Shown: positions 57,516 through 64,000 of the stretch, piece after piece
Numbering within the stretch: position 1 is the first letter of the stretch
Layout: each line of letters starts with the position of its first letter
NCBI RefSeq assembly: GCF_014650575.1
Contig: NZ_BMVF01000012.1
Coordinates: 1 to 64,000 of the forward strand
Length of the DNA: 64,000 nucleotides
Source: Streptomyces naganishii JCM 4654
GTDB lineage: Bacteria > Actinomycetota > Actinomycetes > Streptomycetales > Streptomycetaceae
Direction of reading: 5' to 3'
Notes under the pieces: model-generated
Told to the model about the DNA's origin: nothing
The model's input: the letters and a program-made list of their open reading frames with translations, nothing else
The model's database searches: none
Made by a program: the position numbers and the translations under genes

Positions 57516-57760
57516 CCGCCGGGGTGCGGGGCGGAGCCCCGGGACGGGGGCTTCTCAGCCCACCGAGTCAGGTGGGTGGGTGGGAGACGGGGTCTGGGGC
57601 GGAGCCCCAGGACGGGGCTTCTCAGCCCACCGAGCCGTGGGAGACGGGGTCCGGGCGGAGCCCCAGGGCGGGGCTTCTTGGTTCACCGAGCCGAGGGTGA
57701 CGGGGTCCGGGGCGGAGCCCCGGGGCGGGGGCTCTCGGCCCACCGAGACGGGCGGGTGGG
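57516..57760. repeat. Imperfect tandem repeats with GGGGCGGAGCCCC core
   Basis: Four units spaced 68, 56 and 57 bp (GGAGCCCC at 57533, 57601, 57657 and 57714), each followed by a CTTCTCAGCCCACCGAG-like segment. The GGGCGGAGCCC core is itself palindromic, so the units can form hairpins that may act as the terminator for GH31 and era. Confidence 0.8.
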
Positions 57761-57774
57761 TGGGAAAGCCCCCC

Positions 57775-58728
57775 TCAGAACCCCAGCCGCCGCAACTGCT
57801 TGGGATCCCGCTGCCAATCCTTGGCCACCTTCACATGAAGATCCAGGAACACCGGTGTTCCGAGCAACGCCTCGATCTGCCGCCGCGACTTGATCCCGAC
57901 CTCCTTGAGCCGCTTGCCCTTGGGCCCGATCACGATCCCCTTCTGGCTGGGCCGCTCGATGAACACGTTCGCGTGGATGTCGAGCAGCGGCTTGTCGGCC
58001 GGCCGGTCCTCCCGGGGCAGCATCTCCTCCACGACCACGGCGATGGAGTGCGGCAACTCGTCCCGCACCCCCTCCAGCGCGGCCTCCCGGATCAGCTCCG
58101 CCACCATCACCTGCTCGGGCTCGTCGGTCAGATCCCCCTCGGGATACAGCGCCGGCCCCTCCGGCAGCAGCGGGATCAGCAGATCCGCCAGCAGATCCAC
58201 CTGCTTGCCCGCGGTGGCCGACACCGGCACGATCTCCGCCCAGGTGATCCCCAGCTCCTCACCCAGCCGGTCCACCGCGATCAGCTGCTCGGCCAGCGCC
58301 TTGGAGTCCACCAGGTCCGTCTTGGTGACGACGGCGACCTTCGGCGTCTTCTTGATCCCCGCCAGCTCCTTGGCGATGAAGCGGTCGCCCGGACCGATCT
58401 TCTGGTCGGCCGGCAGGCAGAAGCCGATCACGTCGACCTCGGCCCACGTGGCGCGCACCACGTCGTTCAGCCGCTCGCCCAGCAGCGTGCGCGGCTTGTG
58501 CAGCCCCGGCGTGTCCACGAGGATCAGCTGCGCGTCGGGCCGGTGCACGATGCCCCGTACGGTGTGCCGGGTCGTCTGCGGCCGGTTGGACGTGATCGCC
58601 ACCTTCTGCCCGACCAGAGCGTTCGTGAGGGTGGACTTGCCCGCGTTGGGGCGGCCCACGAAGCAGGCGAAGCCGGCGCGGTGAACGGCCTCGGCCGACT
58701 GCTCGGATGTCTGGGTGCGAACGCTCAT
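57775..58728 (-). CDS. era: GTPase Era
   Basis: A 317-aa essential-type GTPase for 30S assembly and 16S 3'-end maturation. G1 GRPNAGKST, G3 DTPGL, G4 TKTD and G5 SATAG are present, followed by the KH domain with VIGPKGKRLKEVG and KVAKDWQRD. ATG at 58728 is selected because GACAAT lies 7 nt upstream; an ATG at 58737 would overlap that hexamer. In relatives era follows the ybeY/corC/cytidine-deaminase group; here amtB-glnK and an MFS module lie between. Confidence 0.97.
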   Translation of the reverse strand: MSVRTQTSEQSAEAVHRAGFACFVGRPNAGKSTLTNALVGQKVAITSNRPQTTRHTVRGIVHRPDAQLILVDTPGLHKPRTLLGERLNDVVRATWAEVDVIGFCLPADQKIGPGDRFIAKELAGIKKTPKVAVVTKTDLVDSKALAEQLIAVDRLGEELGITWAEIVPVSATAGKQVDLLADLLIPLLPEGPALYPEGDLTDEPEQVMVAELIREAALEGVRDELPHSIAVVVEEMLPREDRPADKPLLDIHANVFIERPSQKGIVIGPKGKRLKEVGIKSRRQIEALLGTPVFLDLHVKVAKDWQRDPKQLRRLGF

Positions 58729-58735
58729 GGCGTTC

Positions 58736-58741
58736 ATTGTC
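58736..58741 (-). promoter_or_regulatory. -10-like element before era
   Basis: GACAAT on the minus strand, 7 nt before the ATG at 58728; same sequence and spacing as for hemW. Confidence 0.4.
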
Positions 58742-58859
58742 CCTGATCCACGAACCTCCGCCGCACCCCGAGCCGTCACGAGCCTTCCCGAGCCGCCCCG
58801 CACTCCCCGATCCGCCCGATCCGGGCCACCGTGAGCTCCCGGAAACCCCCGCGCAACAC

Positions 58860-58897
58860 GAAACGTCACCGAAACACAGCCGTACGCGACCGGAAAC
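58860..58897 (+). promoter_or_regulatory. GlnR-like boxes upstream of amtB
   Basis: Four pentamers at exact 11-bp intervals: GAAAC (58860), GAAAC (58871), GTACG (58882), GAAAC (58893), each separated by 6 nt. This is the a-site/b-site periodicity known for the nitrogen regulator GlnR (GTnAC-N6-GAAAC), although the GTACG is an imperfect a-site. It lies about 50 nt before the amtB start. Confidence 0.75.
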
Positions 58898-58943
58898 GCG
58901 CGGCGGTGACCCTCTGACGAGCCCCCGGACCGTTGGAGAGACC

Positions 58944-60269
58944 GTGACCCTGGCCGCGTCCACGCCCCAGCCCCACCTCGACACCGGCGACACCGCCTGG
59001 TTGCTCGCCGCCACCGCGCTGGTCCTGCTGATGACCCCCGGCCTGGCCCTCTTCTACGGCGGCATGGTCCGCACGAAGAGCGTCCTCAACATGCTGATGA
59101 TGAGCTTCGTCTCCATCGCCCTGGTCACCGTCGTCTGGCTGGTGTGCGGCTACTCCCTCGCCTTCGGCGGCGACGTCGCCGACGGCCTCATCGGCGGCCT
59201 GGACCACGCGGGCATGGCGGGCGTCGGCCCGGGCAGCCTGCACGGCACCGTGCCCACCGCCCTGTTCGCCACCTTCCAGCTCACCTTCGCGATCATCACC
59301 GCCGCTCTGATCAGCGGCGCCATCGCGGACCGCGCGAAGTTCGGCGCGTGGCTGGTGTTCGTACCCGTGTGGACGCTGCTCGTATACGTCCCGGTCGCCC
59401 ACTGGGTGTGGGGCCCGGGCGGCTGGATCGCGCACGGCCTGGGCGCCCTCGACTTCGCCGGCGGCCTCCCCGTGGAGATCACCTCCGGCGCCTCCGGCCT
59501 CGCGCTCTGCCTGGTCCTCGGCCCTCGGCTGGGCTTCAAGAAGGACGCCATGCGCCCGCACAACCTGCCCATGGTGATGCTCGGCGCCGGCCTGCTCTGG
59601 TTCGGCTGGTTCGGCTTCAACGCCGGCTCCGCGATGGGCGCCGACGGCCTGGCGGCGGCCGCCTTCCTCAACACCCTCGCGGCCGGCTGCACCGGCCTGC
59701 TCGGCTGGCTCCTCGTCGAGCACCGGCGCGACGGCCACCCCACCACGCTGGGCGCCGCCTCCGGCGCGGTGGCCGGCCTGGTCGCGATCACCCCGTCCTG
59801 CGGCACGGTCTCGCTGATCGGCGCCCTCGTCGTCGGCCTCGCCGCCGGCGCCGTCTGCTCGTACGCCGTGAGCTGGAAGTTCAAGCTGAACTACGACGAC
59901 TCCCTCGACGTCGTCGGCGTCCACCTCGTGGGCGGGATCATCGGCACCCTGCTCATCGGCCTGTTCGCGGTCCGCGCGATGACCGGCGGCGCGGAGGGCC
60001 TCCTCTACGGCGGCGGGCTCGCCCCGCTCGGCAGGCAGCTGCTGGCCGTGGCCGCCGTCGCGGTCTACGCCTTCTCCATGACGTACGGCCTCGGCAGGCT
60101 CCTCGACCGGGTGACGGGCCTGCGCGCGAGCGAGGAGCAGGAGCACACCGGGCTGGACCTTACGGTGCACGCCGAGACCGCCTACGATCACGGGGTCCTG
60201 GGGCACGGCGCCCCGGCCGGCGCGTCCCCCGTCGTCTCCTCCGCCCAGAAGGTCAGGTCGCAGGCATGA
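58944..60269 (+). CDS. amtB: Ammonium transporter, Amt family
   Basis: A 441-aa channel with about 11 membrane helices. Family marks: TPGLALFYGGMVRTKSVLNM (residues ~35-55), DFAGGLPVEITSG, FGWFGFNAGSA and DDSLDVVGVHLVGGIIGTL. The second pore histidine is present (H327) but the first of the twin-His pair is Glu178. That replacement is also known in fungal Mep1/Mep3-type transporters. GTG at 58944 with GGAGAG ahead. It overlaps glnK by 4 nt (ATGA) and has GlnR-like boxes upstream, so it should be induced under nitrogen limitation. Confidence 0.94.
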   Translation: MTLAASTPQPHLDTGDTAWLLAATALVLLMTPGLALFYGGMVRTKSVLNMLMMSFVSIALVTVVWLVCGYSLAFGGDVADGLIGGLDHAGMAGVGPGSLHGTVPTALFATFQLTFAIITAALISGAIADRAKFGAWLVFVPVWTLLVYVPVAHWVWGPGGWIAHGLGALDFAGGLPVEITSGASGLALCLVLGPRLGFKKDAMRPHNLPMVMLGAGLLWFGWFGFNAGSAMGADGLAAAAFLNTLAAGCTGLLGWLLVEHRRDGHPTTLGAASGAVAGLVAITPSCGTVSLIGALVVGLAAGAVCSYAVSWKFKLNYDDSLDVVGVHLVGGIIGTLLIGLFAVRAMTGGAEGLLYGGGLAPLGRQLLAVAAVAVYAFSMTYGLGRLLDRVTGLRASEEQEHTGLDLTVHAETAYDHGVLGHGAPAGASPVVSSAQKVRSQA

Positions 60270-60604
60270 AGCTCATCACCGCGATCGTCAAGCCGTACCG
60301 CCTCGACGAGGTCAAGACCGCGCTCCAGGAGATGGGCGTGCACGGTCTGACCGTCACCGAGGCGAGCGGCTACGGCCGTCAGCGCGGCCACACGGAGGTC
60401 TACCGGGGCGCGGAGTACCGGGTCGACCTCGTGCCCAAGGTCCGTATCGAGGTCGTCGTCGAGGACTCCGACGCCGAGGCGGTCATCGACGCGGTGGTCA
60501 AGGCCGCGCACACCGGCAAGATCGGCGACGGCAAGGTGTGGGCGGTGCCGGTCGAGACGGTCGTACGCGTCCGGACCGGCGAACGCGGCCCGGACGCGCT
60601 CTGA
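60266..60604 (+). CDS. glnK: PII nitrogen regulatory protein (GlnK-type)
   Basis: A 112-aa PII protein: MKLITAIVKPYRLDEVKTAL, the T loop GHTEVYRGAEY with Tyr51 (the residue modified by adenylylation in actinobacteria), VDLVPKVRIEVVV and KIGDGKVWAVPVE. It senses 2-oxoglutarate and ATP/ADP and plugs AmtB. The ATGA overlap with amtB makes a coupled pair. No glnD adenylyltransferase gene follows in this window, unlike the usual amtB-glnK-glnD operon, so modification would have to come from elsewhere. Confidence 0.96.
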   Translation: MKLITAIVKPYRLDEVKTALQEMGVHGLTVTEASGYGRQRGHTEVYRGAEYRVDLVPKVRIEVVVEDSDAEAVIDAVVKAAHTGKIGDGKVWAVPVETVVRVRTGERGPDAL

Positions 60605-60622
60605 GCCAGGGGCTTCCGGGAA

Positions 60623-60985
60623 CTACTGCCCCGCCCCCGCCGGCCCGGTCAGCCTGACCGCGCCGTCCGGGCCGGCCAGGAGCACCGGGGTCCGCGGGCC
60701 GCCCAGGTCGGCGACCGCCGCCCGGTCCTCGGGCGCGATGTCCTCCGCCTCGCTCACCACGGCCGCCGCCTCCAGCGAGGTCGCACCGGAGGCCACCGCC
60801 ATCGCCACCGCCGTCCGCAGGGCGCTCAGCTTCAGCGAGGCGAGGTCCACCGACCCGGCGGCGTACGTCCGTCCCGTCTCGTCGCGTACGGCGGCGCCCT
60901 CGGGCACGCTGTTGCGGGCCCGTACCGAGCGGGCCAGGGTGACGATCTTGCGGTCCTCGGGGTCGAGCCCGTTGCTGTCGGTCAT
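60623..60985 (-). CDS. Cytidine-deaminase-like protein lacking catalytic residues
   Basis: A 120-aa protein. GRTYAAGSVDLASLKLSALRTAVAMAVASG aligns by eye (split over residues ~38-68) with the core helix of cytidine deaminases, but SAL stands where CAE (zinc Cys and catalytic Glu) should be, and the later PCxxC is replaced by GGPRTPVLLAGPDG. So the fold may be kept while zinc binding is lost. In other Streptomyces the equivalent gene beside era is often annotated cytidine deaminase. The -10 at 60992-60997 supports the ATG. Role unknown; a regulatory or scaffold pseudoenzyme is possible. Confidence 0.72.
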   Translation of the reverse strand: MTDSNGLDPEDRKIVTLARSVRARNSVPEGAAVRDETGRTYAAGSVDLASLKLSALRTAVAMAVASGATSLEAAAVVSEAEDIAPEDRAAVADLGGPRTPVLLAGPDGAVRLTGPAGAGQ

Positions 60986-60991
60986 GATCCG

Positions 60992-60997
60992 AGCATA
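60992..60997 (-). promoter_or_regulatory. -10 element of a predicted leaderless promoter (cytidine-deaminase-like)
   Basis: TATGCT on the minus strand with 6 nt to the ATG at 60985. Confidence 0.55.
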
Positions 60998-61042
60998 CGA
61001 AAGCCGCCCCCGCCCCCCCCGCGGCAGGAGCCGCCGCCCCGC

Positions 61043-61921
61043 TCAGCCCGCCACCGGGTACATCGTCCCGCGCCGTCCCTCCGGCGAGGCCAGCCACTCC
61101 AGCTTGGCCGCGGTGCCGGCCTCCTCCAGCGGGGTGTGCAGCACGATCGTCAGGTCGGGCCGGGCCGGCACCTTCATCGCGGTGGCCTCCACGCACAGCA
61201 GCCCCACCAGGGGATGGTCCAGCTCCTTGCGGATCTGCCCCGCGTCCTCGATGTCCCGCTCCGCCCACAGCGCCCTGAACTCCTCACTGGCCGCGCTCGC
61301 CTGCTCCAGCACGGCCCGGTACCCCTCGTCGTCGGGGCGGGCGAAGGACGCGGCCCGGAACTGCGCCACGACCGAACGGGCGTTGCTCTCCCAGCTCTTG
61401 CTGCGGGAGCGGTACAGCGGGTCGGTGAAGAAGTCGATGAGGCAGTTCTGCGTGGTGCCGGGCCGCATGCCGAGCACGACCGCGGCCGCGTCGTTGTACA
61501 TCACGCAGTTGTAGTACAGGTCCATGATGTGCGCCGGATACGGCATCCAGGTGTCGATCAGCCGCCGCAGCCCCTCGCTCATGTCCTGCCGCTCAGGGGT
61601 GAGTCGGGGCGCGGGCGGGTTCAGTCCGGCGAGCACGTACAGATGGCGGCGCTCGGCGTCGCCGAGCCGCAGCACCCGGGCCACCGAGTCGAGGACCTGC
61701 GGGGAGACGGAGATGTCCCGGCCCTGCTCCAGCCACTGGTACCAGGACGCCCCGACCCCGGCGAGCACGGCCACCTCCTCGCGCCGCAGCCCGGGAGTGC
61801 GGCGCCGGGCCCCGCCGTCGGGCAGCCCCGCCTCGGCCGGTGTCACCCGGGCCCGGCGGCTCATCAGGAACTCGCGCAGTTCGCGCAGCCGTTGGCTCTT
61901 GTGCGTGTCCGTGTCAGGCAC
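61043..61921 (-). CDS. XRE-family regulator with MmyB-like ligand-binding domain
   Basis: A 292-aa transcription factor. The N-terminal ~100 residues are a helix-turn-helix (LRELREFLMSRRARVTP, TPGLRREEVAVLAGVGASWY, LEQGRDISVSPQVLDSVARVL). The rest is an MmyB/MLTR-type ligand-binding domain (PYPAHIMDLYYNCVMYNDAAA, FFTDPLYRSR, HPLVGLLCVEA, ending SPEGRRGTMYPVAG). These usually sense small lipophilic ligands and control the adjacent divergent gene. GTG at 61921 has GAGGGGGA upstream. Its neighbour is a DHA2 efflux pump, a standard regulator-pump pair. Confidence 0.9.
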   Translation of the reverse strand: MPDTDTHKSQRLRELREFLMSRRARVTPAEAGLPDGGARRRTPGLRREEVAVLAGVGASWYQWLEQGRDISVSPQVLDSVARVLRLGDAERRHLYVLAGLNPPAPRLTPERQDMSEGLRRLIDTWMPYPAHIMDLYYNCVMYNDAAAVVLGMRPGTTQNCLIDFFTDPLYRSRSKSWESNARSVVAQFRAASFARPDDEGYRAVLEQASAASEEFRALWAERDIEDAGQIRKELDHPLVGLLCVEATAMKVPARPDLTIVLHTPLEEAGTAAKLEWLASPEGRRGTMYPVAG

Positions 61922-61945
61922 GTACGGATCCCCCTCGTCGTGTCC

Positions 61946-62003
61946 GGTGGTGCCACCACCACCATAAGTTCCCACTCCCCACGGTTGTTCCGGTCGCAGG
62001 AAC
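61946..62003. promoter_or_regulatory. Divergent operator candidates, MmyB regulator / MFS pump
   Basis: Two inverted repeats in the 91-bp gap: GGTGGTG-C-CACCACC (61946-61960) and GTTCC-N7-GGAAC (61987-62003, ending 9 nt before the pump ATG). One or both may bind the adjacent regulator. Confidence 0.45.
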
Positions 62004-62012
62004 CTCTTTGCC

Positions 62013-63488
62013 ATGGCGATCGACACCACCACCTCATCCACCGCCCCGACCCGGGAACCGCTCGGCGCCCCACGGCTGTCGACGCGCGGCAAACTCGTCC
62101 TGTTCGTCCTGTGCGCGGCCCAGTTCATGGTCGCCCTCGACTTCTCCGTGCTGAACGTGGCGCTGCCCCGGCTGGGCGCGGACCTCGGCATGAGCCGCTC
62201 CGCGCTCCAGTGGGCGGTCACCGCGTTCTCGCTTCCCTCGGGCGGGTTCCTGCTGCTGTTCGGCCGCGCCGGCGACCTGTTCGGCCGCCGCCGGCTCTTC
62301 CTGTCGGGCCTCGCCCTGTTCGGCGCCGCCTCGCTGCTGGCCACCCTCGCCTGGGACCCGGCGTCCTTCCTCACCGGCCGGGCGCTCCAGGGCCTCGGCG
62401 CGGCGGCGATCGTGCCGACCGGCATGTCCCTGCTGACCACGACCTTCCCCGAAGGCCCGGCCCGCGACCGCGCCCTCGGGATCTCCGGCACCCTGCTGTC
62501 GCTGGGCTTCACCGTCGGCATGGTCGCGGGCGGCGTCCTCACCGACGCCCTCGGCTGGCGCTCCACGATGGCCCTGCTCACCGTGTTCGCCCTGGTCGTA
62601 CTGCCTCTCGCCCCCGGCCTGCTGCCCGAGTCCCTCCCCCATAGCCTGGACGGCACGGGAGGTGCCCCCATCCCCGGCCGGCCCCGCCTCGACGTGCCCG
62701 GCGCGGTCACCGTCACCGCGGGTCTGCTGTCGCTGATCTACGCCCTGTCCACCGCCGCCGGACACGGCTTCGGCCGCGCGGACGTCGTCGCCGCGCTGAT
62801 CGCGGGCCTCGCCCTGCTGGCCGCGTTCGCGGTCGTGGAGTCCCGCTCGGCCGCGCCCCTGGTCTCCCTGCCGATGCTGCGCCGCCGCACGGTCGCATGG
62901 GGCAACCTGGGCGGTCTGGTCACCTTCTCGATGATGTCGACGGTGATCTTCGTGCTGACCCTGTACCTCCAGGAGATCCTGCGCCTGTCGGCCTTCGAGA
63001 CCGGCCTGGTCTTCGGCGTCCTGGGCGTGTTGTCGGCGCTCGCCGGGGCCCGCGCGCCGAAGGTCATCGGCCGGTTCGGCGCCCGCCGCACCCTCGTCGG
63101 CTCCCTCGCGGGACAGGGCGCGCTCATCGCCGCGCTGCTCGGCCTGAACGCCCACGTCTGGTCGGTGTGGCTCGCCACGGCCGCCGTCTCGCTGGCCGGC
63201 GTGTGCCACCTGGGCGCGATCATCTCCTACGGACTGACGGTCACCTCCGGGGTCCCCGACGAGGAGCAGGGCCTGGCCACCGGCCTGGTCACCACCACCC
63301 AGCAGGTCGGCGTCACGGTCGGCATCCCGCTGCTGGGCGTCCTCGCCACCACCTCGGGCGACCTGCTCTCCGGCGTCCGCACGGTCCTCGCGCTCGACGC
63401 GGTGATCGTCCTCGCGGCGGCCGCACTGGTCGCGCTCGGACTGCGCGGGCAGGGTGCGGAACCGGCGTCAGGGCCGGTCGAGCCGTAG
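62013..63488 (+). CDS. MFS drug efflux transporter (DHA2, 14-helix)
   Basis: A 491-aa proton-linked exporter. Motif D1 LDFSVLNVALPRLG in helix 1, motif A GRAGDLFGRRRLF after helix 2, motif C-like GFTVGMVAGGVL in helix 5 and about 14 hydrophobic segments place it with the DHA2 family (EmrB/QacA-like). No ribosome binding site is close; AGGAACC is 11 nt upstream. Divergent from an MmyB-type regulator. Its 3' end overlaps the convergent YjbR gene by 21 bp. Substrate unknown. Confidence 0.92.
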   Translation: MAIDTTTSSTAPTREPLGAPRLSTRGKLVLFVLCAAQFMVALDFSVLNVALPRLGADLGMSRSALQWAVTAFSLPSGGFLLLFGRAGDLFGRRRLFLSGLALFGAASLLATLAWDPASFLTGRALQGLGAAAIVPTGMSLLTTTFPEGPARDRALGISGTLLSLGFTVGMVAGGVLTDALGWRSTMALLTVFALVVLPLAPGLLPESLPHSLDGTGGAPIPGRPRLDVPGAVTVTAGLLSLIYALSTAAGHGFGRADVVAALIAGLALLAAFAVVESRSAAPLVSLPMLRRRTVAWGNLGGLVTFSMMSTVIFVLTLYLQEILRLSAFETGLVFGVLGVLSALAGARAPKVIGRFGARRTLVGSLAGQGALIAALLGLNAHVWSVWLATAAVSLAGVCHLGAIISYGLTVTSGVPDEEQGLATGLVTTTQQVGVTVGIPLLGVLATTSGDLLSGVRTVLALDAVIVLAAAALVALGLRGQGAEPASGPVEP

Positions 63489-63827
63489 ACGCTCCGCGCG
63501 CGGCAGGCCGGCCACCACGAGGTCGTAGGAATCCTCCACCAGCTCCCGGACCAGCCGGTCCGGGAGCGAGCCGTCCGCGGTGACGGTGTTCCAGTGCCGC
63601 TTGTTCATGTGCCAGCCGGGGACGATCAGCCCCGGGTGCGCGGTGCGCAGCCGGATCGCGTCCTCGGGGTCGCACTTGAGGTTCACCGTCAGGGGCCGCG
63701 CGTCCAGGCCGGTCAGCGCGAACATCTTGCCCAGGACCTTGAAGACGGAGGTCTCCGGGTTGAAGGGGAAGTCCTCCACCGCCGCGTTGAACGACAGGCA
63801 CAGGGCGCGCAGCTCCTGGGGCGTCAC
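63468..63827 (-). CDS. MmcQ/YjbR family DNA-binding-like protein
   Basis: A 119-aa protein of the YjbR/CyaY-like fold: MTPQELRALCLSFNAAVEDFPF, VFKVLGKMFAL, PLTVNLKCDPEDAIRLR, GWHMNKRHWNTV and DGSLPDRLVRELVEDSYDLVV occur in the family order. GTG at 63827 overlaps the stop of the upstream CorC-like gene by 4 nt, so they are coupled. Molecular role unproven; a DNA-binding activity is suggested by the family fold. Confidence 0.92.
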   Translation of the reverse strand: MTPQELRALCLSFNAAVEDFPFNPETSVFKVLGKMFALTGLDARPLTVNLKCDPEDAIRLRTAHPGLIVPGWHMNKRHWNTVTADGSLPDRLVRELVEDSYDLVVAGLPRAERLRLDRP

Positions 63828-64000
63828 TCGGGCTCCTTCTCGCCGCCGTCCAGGGGGCCGGCGCTCTCCACCGGCTCCACCAGCACCGTCACGATCTTGT
63901 TCCGGCGGCCGGCGGCGGCCTCGGCGGTCAGCCGCAGGGCCCGGCCGTCCGGCAGGTCCACCACCGCCGACGCCCCGGCGATCGGGACGCGGCCCAGGGC
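63824..64000 (-). CDS. CorC/HlyC-type CBS membrane protein, C-terminal fragment
   Basis: Only the last 58 codons are inside the window; the gene continues past the right edge. The readable part (ALGRVPIAGASAVVDLPDGR..., KIVTVLVEPVE, then an acidic tail ending GEKEPE) fits the CorC_HlyC domain at the end of the hemolysin-C/CNNM family, membrane proteins linked to magnesium and cobalt handling. Gene order (ahead of YjbR and near era) agrees with this. Fragment length limits certainty. Confidence 0.6.
   Translation of the reverse strand, partial: ALGRVPIAGASAVVDLPDGRALRLTAEAAAGRRNKIVTVLVEPVESAGPLDGGEKEPE

Larger units (their letters stand above)
57116..57774. other. Gene-free convergent region with G+C-rich repeats
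   Basis: A 659-base gap between the GH31 and era stops. It is made of simple GGCGGGGCC-type sequence, the 19-bp repeats at 57253-57341 and the ~57-68-bp repeats at 57516-57760. Open frames exist in all phases but encode only Gly/Ala/Pro/Arg-rich sequence. Confidence 0.7.

Noticed and set aside
57253..57760. Possible CRISPR array
   Set aside because: The 19-bp units are directly adjacent with no spacers and the longer units are degenerate; no cas genes.
60266..60604. PII gene as glnB linked to glutamine synthetase
   Set aside because: It overlaps amtB and no glnA is nearby, so the GlnK-type designation is more fitting.

Overview
The window is a piece of a high-G+C actinobacterial chromosome, almost certainly Streptomyces. 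G+C is very high, with third codon positions nearly always G or C, so long open frames also appear on the antisense strand. GTG starts and Streptomyces-type promoters are frequent. From 5 kb to 15 kb the gene order (proA, two membrane-anchored proteins, M48 peptidase, two tiny membrane proteins, nadD, LCP protein, rsfS, histidine phosphatase, tRNA-Ala) matches what I recall of S. coelicolor SCO2585 down to about SCO2573. Later blocks (leuS, degV, comEA/comEC, holA, rpsT, lepA, hemW, hrcA, dnaJ, rsmE, tricorn, era) continue the same conserved backbone.

Layout. 1-2.6 kb: the start of galU and a two-domain glycosyltransferase/glycerophosphotransferase, both minus, suggesting cell-envelope glycopolymer synthesis. 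3.2-6.3 kb: proB, a small conserved gene and proA (proline synthesis). 6.4-13.7 kb: envelope and sporulation-associated membrane proteins, nadD, an LCP-family transferase (PdtA-like), rsfS and a histidine phosphatase. 13.9-14.85 kb: two identical tRNA-Ala(GGC) genes bracketing two zinc-ribbon miniproteins. 15-17.9 kb: a minus-strand pair coding for a NuoF-like/ferredoxin fusion and a membrane cytochrome b. 18.2-21.2 kb: leuS behind an apparent leucine attenuator. 21.4-28 kb: a coiled membrane protein, DegV, ComEA-ComEC, arylamine N-acetyltransferase and a small protein. 28-33.7 kb: holA, rpsT, lepA and a long-chain acyl-CoA synthetase. 34-43.5 kb: a SpoIIE-type phosphatase fused to an anti-sigma kinase domain, hemW, DUF3097, a metallo-beta-lactamase-fold protein, hrcA-dnaJ behind a CIRCE operator, a nitronate monooxygenase, rsmE and a VOC protein. 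43.5-44.3 kb: a gene-free stretch holding a two-copy ~278-bp tandem duplication. 44.3-50.5 kb: a lipoprotein, a tricorn-type protease, a HIT protein, RNase Z and an adenine deaminase. 50.6-57.1 kb: an accessory-looking carbohydrate block (MFS transporter, glucarate dehydratase-like enzyme, PfkB kinase, secreted GH31 glycosidase). 57.1-57.8 kb: G+C-rich tandem repeats. 57.8-64 kb: era, an amtB-glnK operon with GlnR-like boxes, a catalytically degenerate cytidine-deaminase-like protein, an MmyB-type regulator divergent from a DHA2 MFS pump, a YjbR/MmcQ protein and the end of a CorC/HlyC-type membrane protein.

Regulatory themes. At least fourteen genes on both strands, together with one leader peptide, have a -10-like hexamer 6-8 nt in front of the start codon, which predicts leaderless mRNAs. 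The most striking case is a 12-codon leucine leader peptide that would start at the first nucleotide of the leuS transcript and is followed by a hairpin and an intrinsic terminator. A CIRCE operator (hrcA), three GAAAC boxes plus one GTACG box at 11-bp spacing (amtB), a Crp-like palindrome (MFS/glucarate dehydratase gap) and a palindrome just downstream of the acyl-CoA synthetase promoter are also visible. No rRNA, insertion sequence, prophage, CRISPR array or biosynthetic gene cluster was seen.
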